A stretch of 64,000 nt of DNA from Kolteria novifilia (lineage in GTDB: Bacteria > Planctomycetota > Planctomycetia > Kolteriales > Kolteriaceae): positions 5,270,001 through 5,334,000 of the forward strand of contig CP036279.1 of NCBI GenBank assembly GCA_007748055.1. The letters run 5' to 3'. A program made the translations under genes and the position numbers. Shown piece after piece: positions 17,622 to 26,064 of the stretch. Under the pieces are notes generated by a model, which saw only the letters and a program-made list of their open reading frames with translations, did no database searches and was not told the DNA's origin. How positions within the stretch are numbered: the first letter of the stretch is position 1; each line of letters opens with the position of its first letter.

Positions 17622-18000
17622 CGACGTCGTTCGGTGCGATTCCGAACATTATTGGGTAGGATGGGCCTCTACCGTCCCCCCTTGTCCAAGGGGAAGCCTC
17701 TACGGTCCCCCCTTGTCCAAGGGGGGAAAGAGGGGGGTCGGCTTTGTCTTTCGATGCCCGAATCGAGACGGCGGTCAAACGTCGGAAGAGCCCCCACTAA
17801 CTCCCCCTTGGACAAGGGGGAGAAATTAGGATTGTCCCATCGACAACAGGGAGGCATCGCCAACCCGTTCGCGAACCGCTCAAGGCGCTCCGTTGTCCAA
17901 TCTTTTGGCTAGCCCCGGTTGCTCCGCTACCGGGGCGTGCGCCGCACGCAAGGAGCTCCAATCATCCCTCCTTGTCGACCAAGGAATGGCGTGTCTTTTA
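17622..18000. repeat. Short palindromic repeats, CCCCCTTGTCCAAGGGGG type
   Basis: Downstream of the oxidoreductase gene. The palindrome CCCCCTTGTCCAAGGGG(G) occurs at about 17678 and 17711 and inverted at about 17803; two more copies are at 19835-19885. A further hairpin (CCCCGGTTGCTCCGCTACCGGGG, about 17914-17936) shares its core with the 33-bp units near 30.3 kb. No gene was recognised. Confidence 0.75.
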
Positions 18001-19330
18001 GCCGCGAACGCGGCGGCAGCACGTAGCCTGGTACGTTAGTGCCAGGACCATGTCACCGTCCTAATCCCGAGCCCTGAAGGGGCGACACTCTTTGACTGGC
18101 CCTTCCCCGCTGTCGCCCCTTCAGGGCTCGGCATCTTTTCGACGCACGATTCCTGCGGCTCACGCCGCAGGCTACGTGCTGCCATCGCTTCGCGACTGAT
18201 CATCGTCGACAACCAGTAACGAACAGCGAAAGTCCACCCTCGTCAGGCAATGGCCTGACCTACCAATGGGGACTCTTGTGGCTGCACCACCCCAATGGGC
18301 AATCAATTCCGAGTCTCCCGAGCGATGGATCGTGCCAACCTCTTGAGCCGCGAACGCGGCGGCAGCACGTAGCCTGGTACGTTAGTGCCAGGACCATGTC
18401 GCCGTCCTAATCCCGAGCCCTGAAGGGGCGACACTCTTTGACTGGCCCTTCCCCGCTGTCGCCCCTTCAGGGCTCGGCCTCTTTTCGACGCACGAGTCCT
18501 GCGGCTCACGCCGCAGGCTACGTGCTGCCGTCGCTTCGCGACTGATCATCGTCGACAACCAGTAACGAACAGCGAAAGTCCACCCTCGTCAGGCAATGGC
18601 CTGACCTACCAATGGGGACTCTTGTGGCTGCACCACCCCAATGGGCAATCAATTCCGAGTCTCCCGAGCGATGGATCGTGCCAACCTCTTGAGCCGCGAA
18701 CGCGGCGGCAGCACGTAGCCTGGTACGTTAGTGCCAGGACCATGTCGCCGTCCTAATCCCGAGCCCTGAAGGGGCGACACTCTTTGACTGGCCCTTCCCC
18801 GCTGTCGCCCCTTCAGGGCTCGGCCTCTTTTCGACGCACGAGTCCTGCGGCTCACGCCGCAGGCTACGTGCTGCCGTCGCTTCGCGACTGATCATCGTCG
18901 ACAACCAGTAACGAACAGCGAAAGTCCACCCTCGTCAGGCAATGGCCTGACCTACCAATGGGGACTCTTGTGGCTGCACCACCCCAATGGGCAATCAATT
19001 CCGAGTCTCCCGAGCGATGGATCGTGCCAACCTCTTGAGCCGCGAACGCGGCGGCAGCACGTAGCCTGGTACGTTAGTGCCAGGACCATGTCGCCGTCCT
19101 AATCCCGAGCCCTGAAGGGGCGACACTCTTTGACTGGCCCTTCCCCGCTGTCGCCCCTTCAGGGCTCGGCCTCTTTTCGACGCACGAGTCCTGCGGCTCA
19201 CGCCGCAGGCTACGTGCTGCCGTCGCTTCGCGACTGATCATCGTCGACAACCAGTAACGAACAGCGAAAGTCCACCCTCGTCAGGCAATGGCCTGACCTA
19301 CCAATGGGGACTCTTGTGGCTGCGCCCCCC
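18001..19330. repeat. 346-bp tandem repeat, about 3.8 copies
   Basis: Copies start at 18001, 18347, 18693 and 19039 with an exact 346-bp period; the last is truncated near 19330. Within each unit there are nested inverted repeats: GCAGCACGTAGCCTG pairs with CAGGCTACGTGCTGC, and inside it GAGCCCTGAAGGGGCGACA pairs with its exact complement. There are also a CCTGCGGCTCACGCCGCAGG hairpin and a GTCAGGCAATGGCCTGAC palindrome. Copies 2-4 look nearly identical, implying recent expansion. A 68-aa open frame recurs in each unit but has no gene-like features. Confidence 0.93.
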
Positions 19331-19379
19331 CGATTGGCAAGCAATCGGGGCCACCCGGAGTCCGGAAAACGTCGCTCAC

Positions 19380-19455
19380 CCCGCATGCCCACGCAAATCC
19401 GTCGATCCACTCCTGCATGCCCACGGAAACCCGTGGGCATGGCACCCAAGACCGA
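19380..19455. repeat. GCATGCCCACG hairpin repeats
   Basis: Two copies of a CATGCCCACG motif; the second pairs with CGTGGGCATG to form a hairpin. Related copies occur at about 9986, 10286, 10551 and 34718-34800, often followed by GGCACCC. It is a dispersed short palindromic repeat downstream of the zinc-ribbon gene. Confidence 0.65.
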
Positions 19456-19470
19456 TCACATCTCAACGAC

Positions 19471-19665
19471 CTACTCCGCAGCCGGCGGTTCCGCCTCCTC
19501 GCGGACCGCTTCGTCGCGAACCATGATCGGAATCCCGTCTCTGATGGGAAAGAGGAGCCCGCAGCCGCAGCGAAGACCCGCCTCGACGCGTTCGAGCTTC
19601 CCCTTGCAGACGGGGCATTGCAGCACGTCGAGTAGCATTTGGTCGATGGCTTCCGGGGGATGCAC
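19471..19665 (-). CDS. Trm112-family zinc-ribbon protein
   Basis: 64 aa from a GTG at 19665 with AAGGAGAG 4 nt upstream; that strong site decides the start over a longer frame. Cysteines at 17, 20, 33 and 35 (CPVC and CGC) form the zinc ribbon, and FPIRDGIPIMVRDEA is the family signature (UPF0434/YcaR-like). In other organisms Trm112 proteins activate methyltransferases; bacterial members often lie near lpxK and kdsB, and kdsB is 1.5 kb away here on the opposite strand. Acidic tail after about residue 51. The precise partner is unknown. Confidence 0.85.
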   Translation of the reverse strand: MHPPEAIDQMLLDVLQCPVCKGKLERVEAGLRCGCGLLFPIRDGIPIMVRDEAVREEAEPPAAE

Positions 19666-20026
19666 AAGACTCTCCTTGGCCGTTCTCGGCCCTAGGCGCG
19701 GTGGCGGTTGTCGGGAATTGGGTGGGTCTCCCCTCCCCGGCTGATTATCAAGAACTCCGTGGCGACCCGCAACGGAGCGTGTCGCACGAATACAAGACAG
19801 GTGCATCAACGCGAGGGTAGCCTCCAATTGCTCCCCCTTGGACAAGGGGGGACGGAAGAGACGATCCCCTTGTCCAAGCGGGAGCAATAAGAGTGCCCCG
19901 TCCGCCCCTGTCTTGTTCTGTTTCCGTGACTCCGCTAGAGTCGGCACCGCGCCGGCGGACCCGGTCCGCGCATCGCGAGGCAACACCGGCTCGATGGGAG
20001 CCCCCTGAGCATTGGGAGTGGCATTG
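19666..20026. other. Divergent intergenic region before trpS
   Basis: About 360 bp between the Trm112-type gene and trpS. It holds two CCCCTTGTCCAAG-type palindromes (about 19835-19885). No convincing promoter hexamers or leader peptide were seen; in particular no Trp-codon-rich leader was found. Confidence 0.4.
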
Positions 20027-21103
20027 GTGGCGAACGAGGATTCTCCGAAAAAAAGACTGCTGACCGGCGATCGGCCTACGGGAAAACTGCACCTTGGGCA
20101 CTACGTCGGCAGCCTCGCCAACCGAGTGAAGCTCCAAGACGAGTACGATTGCTACATCCTGCTCGCCGATCTGCACATGCTCACCACCAAGCCTCAAAAA
20201 GAGGCGATCGACGAGCTCCGCGACAACATCCGTGAGATCGTCCTCGACTACCTCGCCGTCGGCATCGATCCCACGAAAGCGACCTTCTACCTCCAGTCGG
20301 CGATCCACGCCGTCTACGAAATGAACCTCGTCTTCGAAATGCTGGTCACCCTGCCCAGACTCGCACGCCTGCCCAGCATCAAAGACATGGCGCGGGCGGC
20401 GAAGTTCGACGAGGAAGCCGTGCCGTTCGGGCTGATCGGCTATCCCGTCCTGCAGGCGGCCGACATCCTCATGCCCCGGGCCCACATCGTCCCGGTCGGC
20501 AAGGACAACGAAGCCCATATCGAGATCACCCGGGAGATCGCCCGACGCTTCAACTTCCTCTACGGCGAGACCTTCCCCGAGCCCGAGTCGATCATCGGCG
20601 ATATTCCGACGCTGCCGGGTACCGACGGCAAGTCGAAGATGAGCAAGAGCTTGAACAACGCGATCTTCCTCTCCGACGACGACGCCACCGTCGCGAAGAA
20701 GATCAAGACCGCCTACACCGACCCCAACCGGATCAGCGCCGATGTTCCCGGCAACGTCGAGGGCAATCCGATCTTCGCCTACCACGACGCCTTCAACACC
20801 GATAAGAGCGAGGTCAACGACCTGAAGGATCGCTACCGCCGGGGAGCGGTCGGCGACGTCGAGGTCAAGGAGAAGTGCATCGCCGCGGTCAATGGGTTCC
20901 TCGATCCGGTCCGCAAGCGCCGCGCCGAATACGAGCGCGACAGCGGGCTCGTCGAGCAGATCCTCTACGAGGGAACGCTCAAGACCCAGGAGATCGCCAA
21001 CGAGACGCTCAAGGAAATGAAGAAAGCCATGGGGCTTGCAGGCATCTGGAATCGCATCAGTCGGAAGGCCCGAGATCGCATCAAGAAGAGCGAAACCGCA
21101 TGA
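20027..21103 (+). CDS. trpS: Tryptophan--tRNA ligase
   Basis: 358 aa from a GTG at 20027 with GGGAG 8 nt upstream; a TTG at 20012 is in frame but has a poorer site. Class I aminoacyl-tRNA synthetase that charges tRNA-Trp. The HIGH-type motif is in PTGKLHLGHYVG, and the KMSKS loop is exact (GKSKMSKSLNN). Residues of the tryptophan pocket region (GYPVLQAADIL) are present. Length and ending match bacterial TrpS. kdsB follows 21 bp downstream. Confidence 0.96.
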   Translation: MANEDSPKKRLLTGDRPTGKLHLGHYVGSLANRVKLQDEYDCYILLADLHMLTTKPQKEAIDELRDNIREIVLDYLAVGIDPTKATFYLQSAIHAVYEMNLVFEMLVTLPRLARLPSIKDMARAAKFDEEAVPFGLIGYPVLQAADILMPRAHIVPVGKDNEAHIEITREIARRFNFLYGETFPEPESIIGDIPTLPGTDGKSKMSKSLNNAIFLSDDDATVAKKIKTAYTDPNRISADVPGNVEGNPIFAYHDAFNTDKSEVNDLKDRYRRGAVGDVEVKEKCIAAVNGFLDPVRKRRAEYERDSGLVEQILYEGTLKTQEIANETLKEMKKAMGLAGIWNRISRKARDRIKKSETA

Positions 21104-21124
21104 TCCCAGGGAGGGGAGAAACGG

Positions 21125-21988
21125 ATGGCCATGGACAGGCTTGATGGCGCGCCCGAGGACCAGCAGCGCGCCCAACGCGAGGAACAGGCCCCTTACGCCA
21201 ATCGGCGAACCAAGGGGATGACCGGCATCATCGTCATTCCGGCACGGCGGGCGTCGACCCGTTTGCCCGAAAAGCTTCTGCTTCGCGACACCGGCAAACC
21301 GCTCCTGCATCACGCGATCGACCGCGCCCGCGAGGCGGTCGAACAGTCGGGGGGACTCTTCGCCGATATCGTGGTCGCGTACGACGACGAGGAACTCGGC
21401 GAGATCGCTCGCGGCGCCGGTGTCCGCTCGATCCGGACCAGCGACCGGCACGAATGCGGAACCACGCGCATCGCCGAGGCGGTGGAAGAATTGAGCCGTG
21501 ACCGCCGGGTCGACGTTGTCGTCAACCTGCAAGCGGACGAGCCCGAAATTGAGCCGGAAGCCCTTCGCTGCGTCGCCGAGGAGTTGGTGCGCGATCGCTG
21601 GGCCGACATGGCGACATTGGCAATCCCGATGCCGCCGGGCACCGAGGAAGGGATGAACAATCCCAACGCGGTCAAGGTCGCGCTCGACACGCAGGGACGA
21701 GCGGTCTATTTCTCGCGGGCTCCCATCCCCTATCGGCGCAACGCTCCCCTCGAGGGGGAAGCTCTTTGGCACCACCACCTGGGGATCTATGCGTACCGCT
21801 ACTCGTTCTTGAAGGAGTTCGCCGCCCTTCCCGTCTGTCCGTTGGAACGGATCGAGGGGCTTGAGCAATTGCGAGCGCTCAATGCGGGCCGCCGGATTCG
21901 CGTCGGCCAGGTCCCCGCCAGTTGGGCCGGCAAGGGAATCGACACCGTCGACGACTATCGCGCCTTCGTCAACCGCATGGCGGCGTAG
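21125..21988 (+). CDS. kdsB: 3-deoxy-manno-octulosonate cytidylyltransferase
   Basis: 287 aa. It activates Kdo as CMP-Kdo for lipopolysaccharide inner core synthesis and so indicates a Gram-negative type outer membrane. The core begins GIIVIPARRASTRLPEK with the nucleotide-binding loop. RHECGTTRIAEA, VNLQADEPEIEPE and HHHLGIYAYR follow as in the family. The start at 21125 is supported by GGAGGGGAG 6 nt upstream and gives a 31-residue polar N-terminal extension; a start at 21218 would match the usual length but has no well-spaced site. Confidence 0.95.
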   Translation: MAMDRLDGAPEDQQRAQREEQAPYANRRTKGMTGIIVIPARRASTRLPEKLLLRDTGKPLLHHAIDRAREAVEQSGGLFADIVVAYDDEELGEIARGAGVRSIRTSDRHECGTTRIAEAVEELSRDRRVDVVVNLQADEPEIEPEALRCVAEELVRDRWADMATLAIPMPPGTEEGMNNPNAVKVALDTQGRAVYFSRAPIPYRRNAPLEGEALWHHHLGIYAYRYSFLKEFAALPVCPLERIEGLEQLRALNAGRRIRVGQVPASWAGKGIDTVDDYRAFVNRMAA

Positions 21989-22039
21989 CAAGACACGATC
22001 GGCAGCGCTCCCCGGAAGACCGTCGTGGTCCATCGAGGC

Positions 22040-22093
22040 CTAGCTGCCCGTTGATCTATTCGCTGTCGGCTACGCTTAAATCAACGGACTGCC
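22040..22093. mobile_element. Decayed CTAG-type inverted-repeat element (type 2)
   Basis: CTAG at 22040-22043, then CTGCCCGTTGATCTATTCGCTG and ending AAATCAACGGACTG. The inverted ends match those of the elements at 56437 and 59420. The right flank reads CCAA instead of CTAG, so this copy seems to have mutated. Confidence 0.55.
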
Positions 22094-22095
22094 AA

Positions 22096-22257
22096 GTGTC
22101 GGGCTCTTCAGGGTGCCCCTCTCCCCGCGGGAGAACCGTTGGGGCGAGGGGTGGGCCGTCCGCGAACGAGCCTTGATTTTCCAAGCCGGAGTCTCCCTCA
22201 CCCGACTCGCTTCGCTCGCCGACCTCTGCCCAAGGAGAGGTGAGGAATTCCTGACAC
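22096..22257. repeat. Composite palindromic element, single-hairpin copy
   Basis: Begins GTGTCGGG and ends CCTGACAC (inverted ends, 7 of 8). Inside are CCCCTCTCCCCGCGGGAGA, a GGGGCGAGGGG-type arm, a spacer, CCCTCACCCGACTCGCTTCG, GCCGACCTCTGCC and GGAGAGGTGAGGAATTCCTGAC. The blocks match those at 9677-10577 and 25366-25935 in the same order, but the hairpin is present only once. The rest of the 21989-22452 gap also holds a TTGGGTCAAGACCCAA hairpin at about 22321. Confidence 0.75.
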
Positions 22258-22452
22258 TTCGAGGTAGACGGACCAGATAGGCCAGACCATTGCCTGACGC
22301 GGCCACCATTCGGCAATCGTGTTGGGTCAAGACCCAACCTACCTCGGCGTTGCCCCTCGCGACGGACCGACGTCAAACTTCCCGGGGGGGCGGGCTAGCG
22401 AGCGATCTCTCGACGCGTTAGGCTAGAAACTAGCGCAAGGAGATTGCCAACC

Positions 22453-22809
22453 ATGGTCGATGTAAATCGGGACGCAGCCGAAAGCTCCGCCGGGGCCGCT
22501 GTTGACACCGAGATTGTGAATAAACCTCGCAAAGCCCCTCTCTACGCCCTGATCTTGGAGAACGACGATCATCACTCGTTCGACTACGTGACGCGTATCT
22601 TGCAGCAGATCTGCGGTCATTCGGCCACGAAGGCCTACCAATTGACGCTCGAGGCCCACAATTCGGGCCGGTCGCTCATCTGGTCGGGGGCCCTCGAAGT
22701 CGCCGAGCTCAAGCGCGATCAGATCCGCTCGTTCGGGCCCGATCTGTTCGGCCCCAAGCCGGTCAAGTTCCCGCTCGGCGTCGCGATCGAGGAACTCCCC
22801 GCGTCGTAG
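22453..22809 (+). CDS. clpS: ATP-dependent Clp protease adaptor ClpS
   Basis: 118 aa from ATG at 22453 (AAGGAG 10 nt upstream; a TTG at 22444 is too close). ClpS delivers N-degron substrates to ClpAP. The core is recognisable: YALILENDDHHSFDYV, then TKAYQLTLEAHNSGRSLIWSG with the conserved late-half pattern. The N-terminal ~30 residues are disordered, as usual. clpA is not in the window and the gene appears to stand alone. Confidence 0.92.
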   Translation: MVDVNRDAAESSAGAAVDTEIVNKPRKAPLYALILENDDHHSFDYVTRILQQICGHSATKAYQLTLEAHNSGRSLIWSGALEVAELKRDQIRSFGPDLFGPKPVKFPLGVAIEELPAS

Positions 22810-22951
22810 CGTCCAGGCGACGATTTCGTTATCACGTCAACTCAAGGGTGCGATACTCGGTTTGTGTGGGGATGACTTCGATTGACGAACGGTTCCCACA
22901 TGCCGGCGCAAGGGTCGGTCCTCGTTGCCGTCACGACCAGCACACGACGCT

Positions 22952-25297
22952 CTACGCCAGGAAATTCGTCTTGCGGAGCAGCCATTCGAGCGAAAGCGTC
23001 AGGGCCAACGCGAGCATCACCCAAACGCGATCCCAGAGCGGTCGAGGCGGACTGGTGGAGATGACGGTCTCCGTGCGATCCTCGAAGAGTTCGGGAATCG
23101 CTCCAAGCTGCTGGAGTTCGTAGAGCCGTCCTCCGGTCTCGCTCGCCAACGACGCCATCAGCGTCCGATCGGCGCGCAGATCCGCGAACTCCCGCTCGGG
23201 GAGGACGACTTCGATCCGCTGACTTGCCGCCTCATCGGAGCCTGGAACGAGGATCTCGAGCCGGTGCTCCCCCACCCCTTGCGGACTGAAGAGCCCCGCG
23301 TATTGTCCCGGATGATCGGGGTCGGCCTTGAGGGACATCTCGGTGACGTTGCCGCCCGGCCCGACGATCGAGAGTGGCACCTGTTCGAGGGCGAGCGGCG
23401 AGTAGTCGCTGTCGAGCAAATGGACCCGCACTTCGATCGGCTCGCCAAGACGATAGCGGTCGGCATCCAAGAGAAAGGAGACCCGCCCCGTCCCGCGCAA
23501 GAGCCTCCCCTGGCTGGTCTGGCGAACGAGCTGGATCCAGAAGTGGTCGTAAGCGTCCTGGCTGAGACTCCGCACGCGCCAGGTTTCGCCGCTGCCGATG
23601 AAGAAGACCCTTCCCGCCCCGTAGAACTGGTGGACGAAGAAGGCCGGGATGAGCGATCCCGACTGCAACTCGGGGTTGGCGTGTTCGGCGAGGACCGTCG
23701 CCCCCGCCTTGACGCTAATCGTCGGGTAGCTCCAGTAGACGCCTGGCGATTCCTTCCACAGTTCCTGATCCTTCTCCGGGTCGTCGGCGAGCCGGATCAT
23801 CGGGCTCTGCACCCCTTCGGAGGTCGGGCTGATCGGCCACGGTTCACGGACCGCCGACCCCAGCACGTTGCTCGTGAGGACTTCCTTGAGCACGACGGGC
23901 AAGAGTTGGCGGACGTCGGCAAGCTCCCGATCGCGGACGACGCTCGGCATGTGAATCAACCCCGCGACGACAATCAGCCCTCCGGCCTGCCGCGAGACCC
24001 ACTCCTCCAGGACGCGGCGTCCGCCGGCGCCCATCGCCTCCCAATCGGGATCGAGAGCGATGATGACATCCTGCCCGAAGAGGTTCTCGCGATCGCTGGG
24101 GAAGCTCGCGAGCATTTCGTCGGCCTCCTGCGCCGCCCCGGGCATGGCGCTCTGAAGCAGGACCGTCAGCTCGATGGTCTTGTCGCGATAAAGGAGGTTG
24201 CGTAGGAAGCGATACTCCCGCGACGGGCCGCTCGCCAGGAGGAGGACCTTGGTCTTGCGACTGAGGACTTCGAGCGTCGCGCTGGCGGCATTGTCGTCGG
24301 TCCTCGGCTCCCGGGGGTCGATGTCGGTTCGCACCGTCAGACGCCAGTTGCCGGTCTCCTCGGGAAGATACGTGAAGCGGACGTTCGCGGGCGAGCCATC
24401 CTCGGGCAGCCGAACATCGCGGCGATCGACGACGGTCGGCTTGGCGTTCTCGGCGGTCGACGCCAGCTCGAAGCGAACCGGGAGGGTCTGCCCCTCGAGC
24501 CCCGTTCCCTGGACGAAGGCATCGACCTTGATCTCGTCGCCCCGAAAGGCCCTCGCCGGCAGACGTAGTTCGGCGATCCGGATGTTGATCGGGGCCTGTT
24601 CGCTTCCAACCGGCACCGAGGCAATCGGAACCTTCCACTGCTTGGCCAATTCGATCGCCGGCTCGATCGTGCCCCCGGCATTGTTCCGCCCATCGGAGAG
24701 AACCACCACCCCGGCGAGCGGCTTGGTGATCTCTCGGCGGAAGAGTTCCGTGAGCGAGTCGCCCAGCCGCGTCGCGTCGCTGGTCGGAACGAGGAGGTCC
24801 TTCCAAGCGACCTTTGTCGTGGGCTCGGCGCTGTCGTCCTCGCGCTGGCGGGGGAACTCGGACGATGGTTCGAGCGTCGCCCCGAAGGTATGGAGGCCGA
24901 CATCGTGCTGTCGGCGCAGGTCGGCGAGGAGCGAACTCTCCGAGAGCGCCGCGACCAAGCGATCGGCGCGCGAGGGACGCTGGGCGAGGGACGATTCGTC
25001 GACATCCTCGATCGTCATGCTCAACGAAGTATCGGCGAGAAGTACGACGCGCGAGGGCCGCTCGAGCGAGGTCTCCGTCCGCACCCGCGGATCGAGAAAG
25101 ATCCACCCCAAGAGCACCAGCGTCGCGCAGCGCAGCAGTGGAAGGATCACCCGCAGTGGCCGGGAAAGCTCCCTCGTGTCGCGCCGATAGAAGAACCAAG
25201 CCGCCGCGCAGAGCCCAACGATCAAGCACCCCACGAGGAACCAATCCAAGGGATTCTGGATGCGTCCGAATTCAAAGATGATGTCGTCTTGAGTCAC
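22952..25297 (-). CDS. Membrane-anchored VWA-domain protein of the MoxR cluster
   Basis: 781 aa from a GTG at 25297. Two membrane helices near the N-terminus (about 18-36 and 50-68), a VWA-like domain with the MIDAS pattern DTSLS (89-93), an Ig-like or CARDB-type middle part, a glutamine-amidotransferase-like alpha/beta region (KVLLLASGPSREYRFL onward), and a C-terminal helix (about 757-774). Planctomycetes carry such proteins at the end of MoxR-DUF58-BatA operons; the cluster is thought to act in metal-dependent protein assembly or envelope stress. It is separated from the BatA gene by a 767-bp gap filled by a hairpin array. Confidence 0.82.
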   Translation of the reverse strand: MTQDDIIFEFGRIQNPLDWFLVGCLIVGLCAAAWFFYRRDTRELSRPLRVILPLLRCATLVLLGWIFLDPRVRTETSLERPSRVVLLADTSLSMTIEDVDESSLAQRPSRADRLVAALSESSLLADLRRQHDVGLHTFGATLEPSSEFPRQREDDSAEPTTKVAWKDLLVPTSDATRLGDSLTELFRREITKPLAGVVVLSDGRNNAGGTIEPAIELAKQWKVPIASVPVGSEQAPINIRIAELRLPARAFRGDEIKVDAFVQGTGLEGQTLPVRFELASTAENAKPTVVDRRDVRLPEDGSPANVRFTYLPEETGNWRLTVRTDIDPREPRTDDNAASATLEVLSRKTKVLLLASGPSREYRFLRNLLYRDKTIELTVLLQSAMPGAAQEADEMLASFPSDRENLFGQDVIIALDPDWEAMGAGGRRVLEEWVSRQAGGLIVVAGLIHMPSVVRDRELADVRQLLPVVLKEVLTSNVLGSAVREPWPISPTSEGVQSPMIRLADDPEKDQELWKESPGVYWSYPTISVKAGATVLAEHANPELQSGSLIPAFFVHQFYGAGRVFFIGSGETWRVRSLSQDAYDHFWIQLVRQTSQGRLLRGTGRVSFLLDADRYRLGEPIEVRVHLLDSDYSPLALEQVPLSIVGPGGNVTEMSLKADPDHPGQYAGLFSPQGVGEHRLEILVPGSDEAASQRIEVVLPEREFADLRADRTLMASLASETGGRLYELQQLGAIPELFEDRTETVISTSPPRPLWDRVWVMLALALTLSLEWLLRKTNFLA

Positions 25298-25365
25298 GAG
25301 CGATTCATCTCGCGGCTGGGGTCATCAGTCATGGTCCACACTCGTCGTGGTGCGTTTTCGTCTAC

Positions 25366-25935
25366 GTGTCGAACTCTTAAGTTCCCCTCTCCCACGGGGA
25401 GAGAAAGCCTCTTTTTCCCCTCTCCCACGGGGAGACAAAGCCTCTTGTTCCCCTCTCCCACGGGGAGACAAAGCCTCTTGTTCCCCTCTCCCACGGGGAG
25501 ACAAAGCCTCTTGTTCCCCTCTCCCACGGGGAGACAAAGCCTCTTGTTCCCCTCTCCCACGGGGAGACAAAGCCTCTTGTTCCCCTCTCCCACGGGGAGA
25601 CAAAGCCTCTTGTTCCCCTCTCCCACGGGGAGACAAAGCCTCTTGTTCCCCTCTCCCACGGGGAGACAAAGCCTCTTGTTCCCCTCTCCCACGGGGAGAC
25701 AAAGCCTCTTGTTCCCCTCTCCCACGGGGAGACAAAGCCTCTTGTTCCCCTCTCCCACGGGGAGACAAAGCCTCTTGTTCCCCTCTCCCACGGGGAGAGG
25801 GGTTAGGGGTGAGGGGGCTCTGTTCCAACTAACCGCCTCGTTCTTCAAAGCGTTTCGTCCCCTCACCCGCCTCACCCGCCTCGCCCGCCTCGCTTCGCTC
25901 GCCGACCTCTCCCCATGGGAGAGGTGAAGCCCGCC
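25366..25935. repeat. Composite palindromic element expanded into a 13-copy 33-bp array
   Basis: After GTGTCGAACTCTTAAG come 13 hairpins (CCCCTCTCCCACGGGGAG) spaced exactly 33 bp, with near-invariant linker ACAAAGCCTCTTGTT (the first linker differs by GAGA for GACA and TTT for TGT). The last hairpin continues GAGGGGTTAGGGGTGAGGG. The other half follows: CCCCTCACCC, degenerate CTCACCCGC and CTCGCCCGC repeats, GCTTCGCTCGCCGACC and TCTCCCCATGGGAGAGGTGA. It lies between two genes of the minus-strand VWA operon. There are no variable spacers, so it is not a CRISPR. Confidence 0.93.
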
Positions 25936-26064
25936 AGGGTCGCTTGGTGCTCCCGGCGCGTAGAGGTGAGGAAGACCTGATATACAGTCGCGAACGCCAA
26001 CTCCTCCCCTCCCACGTCCTCGTCGCCATTCGTTGGGCGATGGTCCACCTATCACCCACCTCCG

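Noticed and set aside
18303-19201. Three identical 68-aa frames in the 346-bp repeat
   Set aside because: They consist of the arms of perfect inverted repeats, are Arg/Gly-rich, and lack start-site signals; copies reflect DNA duplication.
20000-20030. Tryptophan-responsive leader or T-box upstream of trpS
   Set aside because: No Trp-rich leader peptide, antiterminator pair or T-box-type conserved sequence was found.
19748-22033. 761-aa minus-strand frame opposite trpS and kdsB
   Set aside because: It covers two unmistakable plus-strand genes and intergenic repeats; an antisense shadow.
25381-25800. CRISPR-like array of regular repeats
   Set aside because: The period is only 33 bp, the linker is invariant like the hairpin, there are no variable spacers, and no cas genes are in the window.
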